Assembly: GCA_910587825.1 (NCBI GenBank)
Contig: CAJUNJ010000001.1
Location: 181,175-245,174 of the forward strand
Direction: 5' to 3'
Source: an uncultured Christensenellaceae bacterium
GTDB taxonomy: Bacteria; Bacillota; Clostridia; Christensenellales; Borkfalkiaceae
DNA length: 64,000 bases
Both the position numbers and the translations under genes were made by a program. This document shows positions 33,331-41,572 of this stretch, one piece after another (the stretch's first letter is position 1; each line of letters begins with the position of its first letter). The notes below the pieces were generated by a model that was not told the origin of the DNA, did no database searches, and saw nothing but the letters and a program-made list of their open reading frames with translations.

Positions 33331-34082
33331 AATCTTATCTCCGTTTTATTGTTTTTTAACTGCCTTTTAAGCTCTTTAATGTCTATTTCGCCGAAGTGAA
33401 AGACCGAAGCGCCCAACGCCGCGTCGACTTCAACACTGTTGAAAAGTTTTATAAAATCTTCTATACAGCCCGCCCCGCCGCTTGCCACTACGGGGATTTT
33501 AACGGCGTCTGCTATTGCTTTAAGCATTTCTATATCGAACCCGCGCTTCACACCGTCGGTGTCTATGCTGTTTACTACTATTTCGCCCGCACCGCAGCCT
33601 TGGGCAAACTTTGCCCACTCTACGGCGTCCCTGCCCGTATCCGTCCTTCCGCCGTGCGCGAATACCGTAAACCTGCCGCCGACGCGTTTTACGTCCATAG
33701 ACAGCACTACGCACTGGTTGCCGTAAACCTTTGCCGCTTCGCCTATAATTTCGGGACGGCGGAGCGCGCCCGTGTTGACGCTTACTTTATCCGCACCGCA
33801 ATTCAACACCCTTTCGAAGTCTTCAAGCGTGTTTATTCCCCCGCCGACGGTTAAAGGTATAAAAACCTTTTTTGCAACCCTTTCAAGTATGTCCGTAAAA
33901 AGCATACGCCCTTCGTTGCTTGCGGTAATATCGTAGAAAACAAGTTCATCCGCACCGCCGTCCGAATATTTTGCGGCAAGCGCGACGGGGTCGTCAACAT
34001 CGTTTATGCAGGTAAAATTTTTGCCCTTTACTACCCTGCCGTCTTTTACGTCGAGGCAGGGTACAATTCTCTTTGCAAGCAT
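33327..34082 (-). CDS. hisF: Imidazole glycerol phosphate synthase, cyclase subunit
   Basis: The 251-residue beta/alpha barrel starts MLAKRIVPCLDVKDGRVVKG, which includes the catalytic Asp11. The second catalytic Asp is in VNSIDTDGVKRGFD. GGGINTLEDFERVL and SGGAGCIEDF bind phosphate. It takes ammonia from HisH to make IGP and AICAR. It begins one base after the end of hisA. Confidence 0.96.
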   Translation of the reverse strand: MLAKRIVPCLDVKDGRVVKGKNFTCINDVDDPVALAAKYSDGGADELVFYDITASNEGRMLFTDILERVAKKVFIPLTVGGGINTLEDFERVLNCGADKVSVNTGALRRPEIIGEAAKVYGNQCVVLSMDVKRVGGRFTVFAHGGRTDTGRDAVEWAKFAQGCGAGEIVVNSIDTDGVKRGFDIEMLKAIADAVKIPVVASGGAGCIEDFIKLFNSVEVDAALGASVFHFGEIDIKELKRQLKNNKTEIRL

Positions 34083-34083
34083 A

Positions 34084-34800
34084 TCAATTCTCCGCTACGT
34101 CTATCGCGCTTTTTAATTCTAACCTGCCCTCGTAAAGGCTTTTACCCAAAATTACGCCATATACGCCTATTTGCTTTAATACGCGAAGTTCGCCCAAAGA
34201 AGCCACCCCGCCCGACGCGGTTATTTTAAGACCTTCTATTTTCATAAGTCTTTCATAAGCGTCCAAATCAGTGCCGGAAAGCGTGCCGTCGCGTGAAATA
34301 TCGGTGTAAATAACGTTTTCGACGCCGGCTTCTGCAAGACGTTTACAGAAATCAAAGGAATTTATATCCGTGACTTCGCGCCAGCCGGATACCGCAACTT
34401 TTCCGCCGAGCGAGTCAACGCCGACCGCAACCCTGCTTCCGTAATTTTTTACGGCGCTTTCGGCAAACCCGAAATTGCACACCGCCGCAGTGCCTATTAT
34501 TACCCTTCCGGCGCCCGCAGAAAGATAGCAATCTATCTGTGCAAAGCTTCTTATTCCTCCGCCGACTTCGACAAAGCAACCCGAATTATCGATTATATCC
34601 TTTATGCTGTCAGCATTGTCGGCTTTACCGCTTTTCGCACCGTCCAAGTCTACCGCGTGTATAAATTTTGCGCCCTGCGCCGAAAAAGCCGAAGCAACCT
34701 TTCCGCAGTCGTCGGAATAACTTTTTGCCGTATCGTAGTCGCCCTTATACAGGCGGACTACCTGCGAATTTAAAATATCTATTGCGGGAAATATAAACAT
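34084..34800 (-). CDS. hisA: ProFAR isomerase
   Basis: The 238-residue barrel isomerises the phosphoribosyl-formimino intermediate. Catalytic Asp8 is in FPAIDILNSQVVRL and the second acid is in YTDISRDGTLSG. Phosphate loops are VGGGIRSFAQI and ASGGVASLGEL. It is sister to HisF by sequence and starts one base after hisH. Confidence 0.95.
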   Translation of the reverse strand: MFIFPAIDILNSQVVRLYKGDYDTAKSYSDDCGKVASAFSAQGAKFIHAVDLDGAKSGKADNADSIKDIIDNSGCFVEVGGGIRSFAQIDCYLSAGAGRVIIGTAAVCNFGFAESAVKNYGSRVAVGVDSLGGKVAVSGWREVTDINSFDFCKRLAEAGVENVIYTDISRDGTLSGTDLDAYERLMKIEGLKITASGGVASLGELRVLKQIGVYGVILGKSLYEGRLELKSAIDVAEN

Positions 34801-34801
34801 A

Positions 34802-35401
34802 TCAAAGCTCCGTAAATCCTTTAAGTAATCTCAGTCCGACGTCACCGCTCTTTTCGGGATGGAACTGGGTACCGTACACGTTATCCCTGCCGACGGCGGA
34901 ACAAACAGTCGTTCCGTATTCGCAGGTTGCTATTACGCTTTTGCAGTTTTTTGCGTGAAAAGAATGGACGAAATAGACGTATTCACCTTCCCCGACGTAC
35001 CTGAAAAGTTTGTCCTTCCGAATAAATTGCAGACTGTTCCAGCCCATATGCGGAATTTTAAGACAAGTGTCTTCCGACAGCGGTTTTACTTGCCCTTCGA
35101 GCAGGTTGAGCCCCGACCGCTCGCCGTATTCAAAGCTCTTTTCAAACAGTAACTGCATACCGAGACATATGCCCAACAGCGGCAAACCTTTCTTTGCAAA
35201 CATTTTTATCGCATCAGCCATACCGCTATTTTCAAGCTTATCCGCGGCGTTTTTAAACGCCCCGACCCCGGGAAGAATTATCCTGTCGCAGGCGGACACG
35301 TCACCTGCCCGCGTAACCACACGCGCCCGTTCGCCGATAGCGTTTAACGAGCTTATAAGGGAAAAGATATTCCCGCAACCGTAATCGATTATGCCCGTCA
35401 T
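34802..35401 (-). CDS. hisH: Imidazole glycerol phosphate synthase, glutaminase subunit
   Basis: The 199-residue class I amidotransferase supplies ammonia to HisF. The nucleophile Cys lies in GICLGMQLLFE, and the His-Glu pair in YGTQFHPEKSGD. I start it at 35401 (MTGIIDYGCGN), where the ATG overlaps the hisB stop as TAATG. The longer frame upstream encodes an Arg-rich stretch inside hisB that does not match the family. Confidence 0.95.
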   Translation of the reverse strand: MTGIIDYGCGNIFSLISSLNAIGERARVVTRAGDVSACDRIILPGVGAFKNAADKLENSGMADAIKMFAKKGLPLLGICLGMQLLFEKSFEYGERSGLNLLEGQVKPLSEDTCLKIPHMGWNSLQFIRKDKLFRYVGEGEYVYFVHSFHAKNCKSVIATCEYGTTVCSAVGRDNVYGTQFHPEKSGDVGLRLLKGFTEL

Positions 35402-36015
35402 TACAGTACGCCTTTGCTTGACGGCACGCCGACGCCTACCACTTCGACGGCGTTTCTCATTACCCGCGCAAACGCCTTGAAAACACACTCTATTATGTGG
35501 TGGGTATTTTTGCCGTAAAGCTGTTTGAAGTGAAGTGTTATACCGCTTTCCCTTACGAATGCGGTAAAAAATTCTTCTACGAGTTCCGCGTCGAAAAGTC
35601 CGACTTTGGCAACCGTAATTTCGTCTTCGCCGTCGTATACCTTTGCAGAAGGAATAGCAACGTCGAAGTTAAGATACCCACGCCCGCTTACGTCTGCGGC
35701 GCAGAGGACAAGCGCTTCGTCCATAGGCAAAATTATATCCGCATAGCGTGCGATGCCCTGCTTTCCGCCGAGAGCGGTTTTAAATGCCTGACCCATAACT
35801 ATACCGACGTCTTCTACCGTGTGGTGAAAATCAACGTCAGTATCTCCTTGACACACAACCGAAAAGCCGAAGCCGGAGTGTAATTTGAAAAGTTGCAGCA
35901 TATGGTTTAAAAAACCGCAACCCGTGTCTATCTCTCCGCCTACCTCACCGTCAAGACTTAAAGAGAGTTTTATGTCCGTTTCGGCGGTTTTTCTTAATAT
36001 TTCAGACTTTCTCAT
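35401..36015 (-). CDS. hisB: Imidazoleglycerol-phosphate dehydratase
   Basis: The 204-residue manganese enzyme has the duplicated His-rich motifs of the family: DFHHTVEDVG and NTHHIIECVFKA. The single-domain form lacks the phosphatase domain of the enterobacterial HisB, so a separate histidinol-phosphatase is needed; one lies upstream at 40360-41112. It overlaps hisC by 14 bases. Confidence 0.95.
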   Translation of the reverse strand: MRKSEILRKTAETDIKLSLSLDGEVGGEIDTGCGFLNHMLQLFKLHSGFGFSVVCQGDTDVDFHHTVEDVGIVMGQAFKTALGGKQGIARYADIILPMDEALVLCAADVSGRGYLNFDVAIPSAKVYDGEDEITVAKVGLFDAELVEEFFTAFVRESGITLHFKQLYGKNTHHIIECVFKAFARVMRNAVEVVGVGVPSSKGVL

Positions 36016-37060
36016 TTAAAATTCCCTCCAAGGTTTTTAACAGTATATTTGTGTCCGCGTCCGTGCCGACTGTTATGCGGACAAAGTTTTTTATACGTTC
36101 TTCGTTGAAATGTCTTACCAAAATTCCGCGTTCTTTAAGCTTTATATAAAGTTCTTCTCCGCTGATTGAAACGTGTTCGGCAAGCACGAAATTTGCCGTT
36201 GACGGCAGACAGGAAAAGCCGAGTTCTTTAAGTCCGTTTATAAGCCTTTTGCGTGTTTTGATTATCTTTGCCTTGCATTCGCCGAAATATTGCGTATCCT
36301 TTACGGCAAAGGTTGCAATACGGGCGGAAAGCGAGTTTACGTTGTACGGATTGAAAGAATATTTAACCTGTTTAAGCCCGCGTATAAGCCCTTCGTCCGC
36401 GACGGCAAACCCCACCCTTGCGCCCGCAAGCGAACGGGATTTTGAAAATGTCTGCACGACGATAAGATTTTTATATTTATCAATCAAACTTACCGCGCTC
36501 TCCCCGCCGAAATCTATGTACGCTTCGTCGATAACGACGACGTTATTCGGGTTGTTTTTCAGTATTTTTCCGATTTCGGCAAGAGGCAGATATATGCCCG
36601 TCTGGGCGTTGGGGTTTGCAAGAAATATTGTTTTACCGCAGTTGAAGTAATCTTCCGCACGTACGGTAAAATCAGGGGCAAGCCCGATTATATCGTAATT
36701 CACGCCGAACAGACCTGCAAACACCCTGTAAAAGCCGTAGGTCACGTCGGGAAAGACCGCGCCGCAGTCGCAAAACCCCGCAAAGCAAAACGCCAAAACT
36801 TCATCAGAGCCGTTTGCCGTCAGAACGTTCCGTTTTTCGACGCCGTAAAATTCGGCAATCGCACTGCACAGCTTACGGCATTCGGGGTCACTGTACAGCC
36901 TTAAATTTTCCACGTCCTCCACCCCCATATTAATTACGGCATAGCGCGAAGGAGTATACGGGTTTTCGTTTGTATTAAGCTTGATATAACCGCCGTCCGA
37001 CGGCTGTTCGCCCGGTTGGTATGCGGTTAAGTTTTTAAGCCTCGCGTTTAAATAGTTCAT
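36002..37060 (-). CDS. hisC: Histidinol-phosphate aminotransferase
   Basis: The 352-residue PLP enzyme of fold type I has the Schiff-base Lys in QTFSKSRSLAGARVGF and the Asp that holds the pyridine nitrogen in VVIDEAYIDF. NTNENPYTPS near the N-terminus is typical of HisC. The ATG overlaps the hisD stop as ATGA. Confidence 0.93.
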   Translation of the reverse strand: MNYLNARLKNLTAYQPGEQPSDGGYIKLNTNENPYTPSRYAVINMGVEDVENLRLYSDPECRKLCSAIAEFYGVEKRNVLTANGSDEVLAFCFAGFCDCGAVFPDVTYGFYRVFAGLFGVNYDIIGLAPDFTVRAEDYFNCGKTIFLANPNAQTGIYLPLAEIGKILKNNPNNVVVIDEAYIDFGGESAVSLIDKYKNLIVVQTFSKSRSLAGARVGFAVADEGLIRGLKQVKYSFNPYNVNSLSARIATFAVKDTQYFGECKAKIIKTRKRLINGLKELGFSCLPSTANFVLAEHVSISGEELYIKLKERGILVRHFNEERIKNFVRITVGTDADTNILLKTLEGILNEKV

Positions 37061-38331
37061 TTTTTTAATCTCACAGTCACGCTGTCCTCGTGCGCCGTAA
37101 GCCCTTCCGAATTTGCGAACGCGACGATGTCGTCTGCGCAGTCTTTAAGCGCCTTTGCCGAATAACGGACGTACTGGGTTATTTTAACGAAATCGTTTAC
37201 GCCGAGCGGCGACGAGAACCGCGCCGAACCGCTTGTAGGCAGGGTGTGGTTTGCGCCCGCAATATAGTCGCCGACGGCTTCCGGCGTGTCGTATCCGAGA
37301 AAAACCGAACCCGCGGAAGTTATTTCGTTCAACAGATCGAAAGGCTTTTTTACGCAAAGTTCGAGGTGTTCTGGCGCAAATTCGTTTGAAAGCTTTACGG
37401 CTTGTTCCAAATTATCCGTTACGATAATCTTGCAGTTATTTTCTATCGAAGCACTTGCTATGTCCCTGCGCGCAAGTTTTGCAAGTCTTTGTTCAAGTTT
37501 TTTTGCCGTATCGAGCGCAAGACTTTGACTGTCGGTTATAAGCAGTGCGGAAGCAAGCCTGTCGTGTTCCGCCTGCGACAGCAAATCCGCCGCAACATAG
37601 TCTGCGTCCGCCCCGCCGTCGGCAATAATTAAAATTTCGCTTGGACCGGCTATCATATCTATACCGCAGGCGACGCCCGCGACAAGCTTTTTGGCAGTGG
37701 CGACGTAGGCGTTGCCGGGGCCCGTAATTTTATCGGCTTTGGGTATGCTTTCCGTGCCGTACGCAAGCGCGGCTATCGCCTGTGCCCCGCCGACTTTATA
37801 TACCGCCGTAACCCCGCAAAGCCGTGCCGCCGCAAGAACCTCTGCCCTGATTTTTCCGTCCGCCCTTACAGGCGTTACCATTATTATTTCGCGCACGCCC
37901 GCTATCTTTGCGGGTATGGCGTTCATAAGCACGGTCGACGGATATGAAGCCGTTCCGCCCGGAACGTAGATACCTGCGCGCGCGACGGGTATGACTTTCT
38001 GCCCTACCACCCTGTCGCCGTCGTTAATTTCAAAACCTTCGGTAAGCTGTCTTTTATGAAAGCGGGAAATGTTTTCAACAGACCTTTCAAGCGTTGCGAT
38101 ATAACTTTTTGAAAGGCTTGCAAACGCCTCGTCGAATTCCGCAGGCGTAACTTTAAGTTGCCCGCCGGTATATCCGTCGAATTGAGCGGCGTACTTTTTT
38201 AACGCTACGTCACCGTTCAGCTTTACGTCCTCTATAATATTTTTGACTAAACTTTCGACGCCGGAAGTCAACTCTTCCCTTTCCCCGAAAAGCCGATTTG
38301 CCGACTGACCGTCATATTTGATTATTTTCAT
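37057..38331 (-). CDS. hisD: Histidinol dehydrogenase
   Basis: The 424-residue zinc enzyme performs the last two oxidations to histidine. Recognisable stretches are YVPGGTASYPSTVLMNAIPA, KVGGAQAIAALAYG, GPGNAYVATAKK, DLLSQAEHD and the C-terminal metal His in GLTAHEDSV. Length is normal. The 5' end overlaps hisG by 20 bases. Confidence 0.96.
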   Translation of the reverse strand: MKIIKYDGQSANRLFGEREELTSGVESLVKNIIEDVKLNGDVALKKYAAQFDGYTGGQLKVTPAEFDEAFASLSKSYIATLERSVENISRFHKRQLTEGFEINDGDRVVGQKVIPVARAGIYVPGGTASYPSTVLMNAIPAKIAGVREIIMVTPVRADGKIRAEVLAAARLCGVTAVYKVGGAQAIAALAYGTESIPKADKITGPGNAYVATAKKLVAGVACGIDMIAGPSEILIIADGGADADYVAADLLSQAEHDRLASALLITDSQSLALDTAKKLEQRLAKLARRDIASASIENNCKIIVTDNLEQAVKLSNEFAPEHLELCVKKPFDLLNEITSAGSVFLGYDTPEAVGDYIAGANHTLPTSGSARFSSPLGVNDFVKITQYVRYSAKALKDCADDIVAFANSEGLTAHEDSVTVRLKK

Positions 38332-38944
38332 AATTTACAATACCTTTAAGTTTTTCCGCTACGGCGTTTATTTCTTCCGTCTTGAACTTGTAAGCCGATT
38401 TGTTGACTATTACGCGGGCGCTTATAGGAAAAGCCCTTGCAATTACTTCAAGTCCGTTTTCCCTGAGCGTGTCGCCGGTTTCCACAACGTCGAATATTAC
38501 GTCTGCAATGCCCAATACGGGCGCAAGCTCGACAGAGCCGTTAAGTTTTACAATCTCTATTTCCCTGCCGACCGAAGAAAAGTAACGCCGTGCGCTGTTG
38601 ACAAACTTTGTGGCGACTTTAAGGGGACGGGAAAAACCGTCTTCAAAGCCCTTTTTACCCGCGACGCACATCTGACATTTGCCGATTGAAAGGTCTAAAA
38701 GTTCGTACGCGCCGCAGGGATATTCGCCTAAAATATCTTTGCCGATAAAGCCCATATCCGCCGCGCCCGTATCCACGTAAACGCCGACGTCCGACGGTTT
38801 TACCCAGAAATAGCTTACACCGCCCCCGCTGAAAACGAGTTTTCGGCTGTCGGCGGAATATTCCTTACTGCCGTATCCCGACCTGTCCAGAACCGAGTAT
38901 ACCTTTTCACCCAATCTGCCCTTTGGCAACGCGACGTTAATCAT
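38312..38944 (-). CDS. hisG: ATP phosphoribosyltransferase, short catalytic subunit
   Basis: The 210-residue enzyme catalyses the first step of histidine synthesis. I start it at 38944 (MINVALPKGRLGEK), with a GGAGAAG site and an eight-base overlap with hisZ. The longer frame adds a basic stretch from inside hisZ. The short form lacks the C-terminal regulatory domain and needs HisZ, which is the next gene upstream, for activity and feedback control. Confidence 0.94.
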   Translation of the reverse strand: MINVALPKGRLGEKVYSVLDRSGYGSKEYSADSRKLVFSGGGVSYFWVKPSDVGVYVDTGAADMGFIGKDILGEYPCGAYELLDLSIGKCQMCVAGKKGFEDGFSRPLKVATKFVNSARRYFSSVGREIEIVKLNGSVELAPVLGIADVIFDVVETGDTLRENGLEVIARAFPISARVIVNKSAYKFKTEEINAVAEKLKGIVNYENNQI

Positions 38945-39998
38945 CTTTCTTCTCCGCATAATATACTTTGCCCGAAAAATTTTCGGGTATCTCTTTTGCC
39001 GTAAGCACGCTTGCGCCCATTTGCCTGAGTCCGTCCGCGTAAGATAACGCCGAAGCAAAATTGCCGTCGTTATAAATTACCACCGCTTCCGCCGAGCGTC
39101 CCGCGTCGGATCTGGCGTAAAGTTCGCCGAGATACAGCGCAAAGCCCATTGCCCTTTGGTCTTTGCCGAACTTCTTTAAAAGTTTATCGTACCTGCCTCC
39201 GCTTAAAACGGCGCAGGGAACGCCGTTAATATAGCCTTTAAAAATAACGCCGTTGTAATAGGCCGCGTCGCCCGTAACCGAAAAGTCGGCGCGCAGGCTG
39301 CCGCCGTAAAGCGAGATAAGCGACGTAAGTTCTTTACACTCTTTTGTGACGTCCGCGACGGGTGAAATTTTATCTGTCACGGAAGACAGATTTCCGCCGT
39401 TGAAAGCAATTAAACTTTCAAACGCCCGAACGGCTTTTTTGTCAAGCCCGCGCTCTGCCGAAAAGCGCGAAAAGTCGTGTGCGTTTTTGCTTTCGAGACA
39501 GCCGAGAGCAAAGGCGCTGTCCGCGGAAGAAAGGTTTAAAGCCGACAAAACTTTATTGACGATGCCCGTATGCGATACGTCGAGAACGTACTGCCCGCCC
39601 GTGGCCGAAAGAGTTTTAAGCATCAGTGCGCAAAGTTCCGCTTCACAGGCGAAGTCGGCATCCCCGATTATTTCAACGCCGATCTGGCTTACTTCTTTAA
39701 ACGCACCCGCCGATTTTCTTAAAACCTTTTCGCAATAAAAAATTTTGTGCGTACCCGCGCCGAACCGTCCGTTTTTGGCTATACCCAGCGTGACGTCGGG
39801 ACGGAGCGCAAGAAGTTTTCCGTCGGCGCTGAACGAAATGACCTCTCCGCTTCCGAAAAAGTTGCTGTTATCCGCGTAAAGCGAATATTCGTCAAACCCC
39901 GAAAGACGGTATTCCCTGTACCCGTAACTTGCGTAAAGCGATTTTAAAGTTAAGCAAAGCCTGTCTTCACGGCTTAAAAGGTTTAAATTTGCCTGCAT
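38937..39998 (-). CDS. hisZ: ATP phosphoribosyltransferase regulatory subunit
   Basis: The 353-residue protein is a histidyl-tRNA synthetase homologue without synthetase function. LRPDVTLGIAK corresponds to motif 2, and GGRYDKLLKKFG to the histidine-binding loop. The anticodon-binding domain is replaced by a short tail. It forms the octameric complex with short HisG. It starts two bases after the regulator gene. Confidence 0.92.
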   Translation of the reverse strand: MQANLNLLSREDRLCLTLKSLYASYGYREYRLSGFDEYSLYADNSNFFGSGEVISFSADGKLLALRPDVTLGIAKNGRFGAGTHKIFYCEKVLRKSAGAFKEVSQIGVEIIGDADFACEAELCALMLKTLSATGGQYVLDVSHTGIVNKVLSALNLSSADSAFALGCLESKNAHDFSRFSAERGLDKKAVRAFESLIAFNGGNLSSVTDKISPVADVTKECKELTSLISLYGGSLRADFSVTGDAAYYNGVIFKGYINGVPCAVLSGGRYDKLLKKFGKDQRAMGFALYLGELYARSDAGRSAEAVVIYNDGNFASALSYADGLRQMGASVLTAKEIPENFSGKVYYAEKKDD

Positions 39999-40000
39999 AA

Positions 40001-40279
40001 TTAACCGCCCATAAACTTTTTATATCCCCCGCTTCCGTGAGATACGGCGCGCGACACTCTGCTTATTGTTGCGCTGGAAAGCTTTGTCTCTTCTATAATT
40101 TCGTGGTAAGTCCTGCCTTGCATAAACAGTTTGGCGGCGTACGCACGCAAAGCCATCTGCTCCACTTCCTTATAGGTGCATAAATCTTCGAAAAGCGACT
40201 TACAATCCTGCTTGGTTTTAAGTTTTAAAATAATTTCATACAGATTATCGATGTGAAAATTAAGTTTTTCTTCCTGCAT
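40001..40279 (-). CDS. TrpR-like regulator of the YerC family (probable histidine repressor)
   Basis: The 92-residue DNA-binding protein starts at 40279 (MQEEKLNFH), which has a GGAG site; the longer frame is promoter sequence. The TrpR-type helix-turn-helix is visible as CTYKEVEQMALRAYAAKLFMQG followed by TYHEIIEETKLSSATISRVSRAV. YerC-family members have been predicted to repress histidine genes, with histidine or a derivative as co-repressor. As first gene of the his operon behind a palindromic promoter region, it probably controls its own operon. Confidence 0.88.
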   Translation of the reverse strand: MQEEKLNFHIDNLYEIILKLKTKQDCKSLFEDLCTYKEVEQMALRAYAAKLFMQGRTYHEIIEETKLSSATISRVSRAVSHGSGGYKKFMGG

Positions 40280-40309
40280 TTTTATATCTCCGAAGTTGTG
40301 TTTTTTATT

Positions 40310-40339
40310 ATTATACTTTATCACGCTAAATTAGTAAAG
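40310..40339 (-). promoter_or_regulatory. his operon promoter with overlapping operator-like palindrome
   Basis: A minus-strand TTTACT (40333-40338) and TATAAT (40310-40315) are spaced by 17 bases. The spacer and -35 form an imperfect inverted repeat, CTTTA...TAAAG (40316-40339), with half sites TTTACTA and TTTATCA. A repressor bound there would block polymerase. The TrpR-like gene directly downstream is the obvious candidate. Confidence 0.6.
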
Positions 40340-40359
40340 CGTTTTAAGCAAAATTTTTT

Positions 40360-41112
40360 TTATTTTTTTATCCGCAAAAGCAGTTTTTCCGCTTTTTCGA
40401 AATTGCGCATAAATTTATCGGCCGTGTGCGAATCGCTGCCGAACGAAAACTTTTGACCGCCCAACGATATGTAACGCTTCAAAATTTCTTCACAGGGAAC
40501 GGCAATTTCCTCCCCGCCGTTTACCGAAGTATTTATTTCAAGATACTTTCCGCGGGAAATTATTTCCGTTAAAATACTGTCAATAAGTTCGGGGAACTGC
40601 GAATACGTAAGACGTTTGTCTGCGTAAGGCGAATAACGCGCTATATAGCCGAGATGACCGACTATATCGAAATTAATGTCAGAACGCACGCTTTCCAGAA
40701 CGGCGTTTAAATAAAGCGAATAAGACTGTTCCTTTGTAAGTCCGTTATAGAATGCGGGAAAATAACAGTCTCCCCTGCCCTTTACCGTATGTACGCTTAA
40801 AATAGAATAATCGAAATTACCGTCCTTTAAAAGCTTATTATAGTGCGGCGCAGCGTCGGCACGGTAACCGAGTTCTACCCCTTTTAAAATTTTAATCTGC
40901 GGGTATTTGAGTGAAAGCCCCTCTATAATGTCAAAATATTTTTCAAGGTCGGGAAGACGGCTGTCCGGATCGCCGTCGAGATATGCATCGTAGTCGTAAT
41001 GTTCAGAAAAGCCGATTGCCTCGGCTCCGCAGGCAATGGCGCGTAAGATATAATTTTCCGCTTTTTCGCAACTGTCGTGCGAAATTTCTGTGTGAATATG
41101 TAAATCAATCAT
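40360..41112 (-). CDS. hisJ: Histidinol-phosphatase, PHP family
   Basis: The 250-residue metal-dependent phosphatase removes phosphate from histidinol phosphate, the step missing from the single-domain HisB. PHP motifs are DLHIHTEISHDS at the N-terminus, GFSEHYDYD, GVELGYR, and the late GSDSHTADK. I start it at 41112 (MIDLHIHTEI); the eight extra residues upstream read through the T run of a terminator. There is no clear Shine-Dalgarno, and the ATG is only six bases past that terminator, so its expression signal is unclear. Distance to the his promoter is about 20 bases. Confidence 0.88.
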   Translation of the reverse strand: MIDLHIHTEISHDSCEKAENYILRAIACGAEAIGFSEHYDYDAYLDGDPDSRLPDLEKYFDIIEGLSLKYPQIKILKGVELGYRADAAPHYNKLLKDGNFDYSILSVHTVKGRGDCYFPAFYNGLTKEQSYSLYLNAVLESVRSDINFDIVGHLGYIARYSPYADKRLTYSQFPELIDSILTEIISRGKYLEINTSVNGGEEIAVPCEEILKRYISLGGQKFSFGSDSHTADKFMRNFEKAEKLLLRIKK

Positions 41113-41118
41113 AATCTT

Positions 41119-41150
41119 AAAAAAAAAGCGGTGCAAAGGAACGCACCGCG
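41119..41150 (-). terminator. Terminator between the zinc-ribbon membrane gene and hisJ
   Basis: GCGGTGC and GCACCGC enclose an eight-base loop, followed on the minus strand by nine T. It lies nine bases past the upstream gene and just six bases before the hisJ ATG. Confidence 0.85.
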
Positions 41151-41158
41151 GAAATTAT

Positions 41159-41509
41159 TTAAATAACAGGCCAGGCGGCAAACAAAAATAAAATAAAAAT
41201 TATATAAAACCCGACGGCTACAACAACCAATCCCAAGGATATGCTTGAAATTATTATGCCTGCTTTCGCAAGAGTTTTACTTGAATTATCGTCTGTATTC
41301 TTAACCTGATTATATCCGATTATACTTAAAATCAAGCCGACCACGTTAAACACAAAAGATAGAATAAAGCCGACAAGGCACATCGGATTAAGTTCCGCTT
41401 TACCGTTTGACGCGGGTTTTGACGCGTAAAGTTCGGTAGGACAGCCACATTTCGTGCATACGACCGCGTCGTCGATAAGTTCGTTTCCGCAATGTGTACA
41501 GTATTTCAT
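41159..41509 (-). CDS. Zinc-ribbon membrane protein
   Basis: The 116-residue protein has an N-terminal zinc ribbon (CTHCG at residues 4-8 and CTKCGC at 18-23), a short linker, and two hydrophobic segments (about 45-65 and 85-112) separated by a polar loop. The second half resembles DUF4190-type small membrane proteins. AGGAGG precedes the ATG. Such fusions are frequent in Clostridia and have no established function. Confidence 0.75.
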   Translation of the reverse strand: MKYCTHCGNELIDDAVVCTKCGCPTELYASKPASNGKAELNPMCLVGFILSFVFNVVGLILSIIGYNQVKNTDDNSSKTLAKAGIIISSISLGLVVVAVGFYIIFILFLFAAWPVI

Positions 41510-41572
41510 AAACCCCTCCTTACACTAAATCATACAATAATATATTTAAAATGTCAATATTTTATCACGAAG

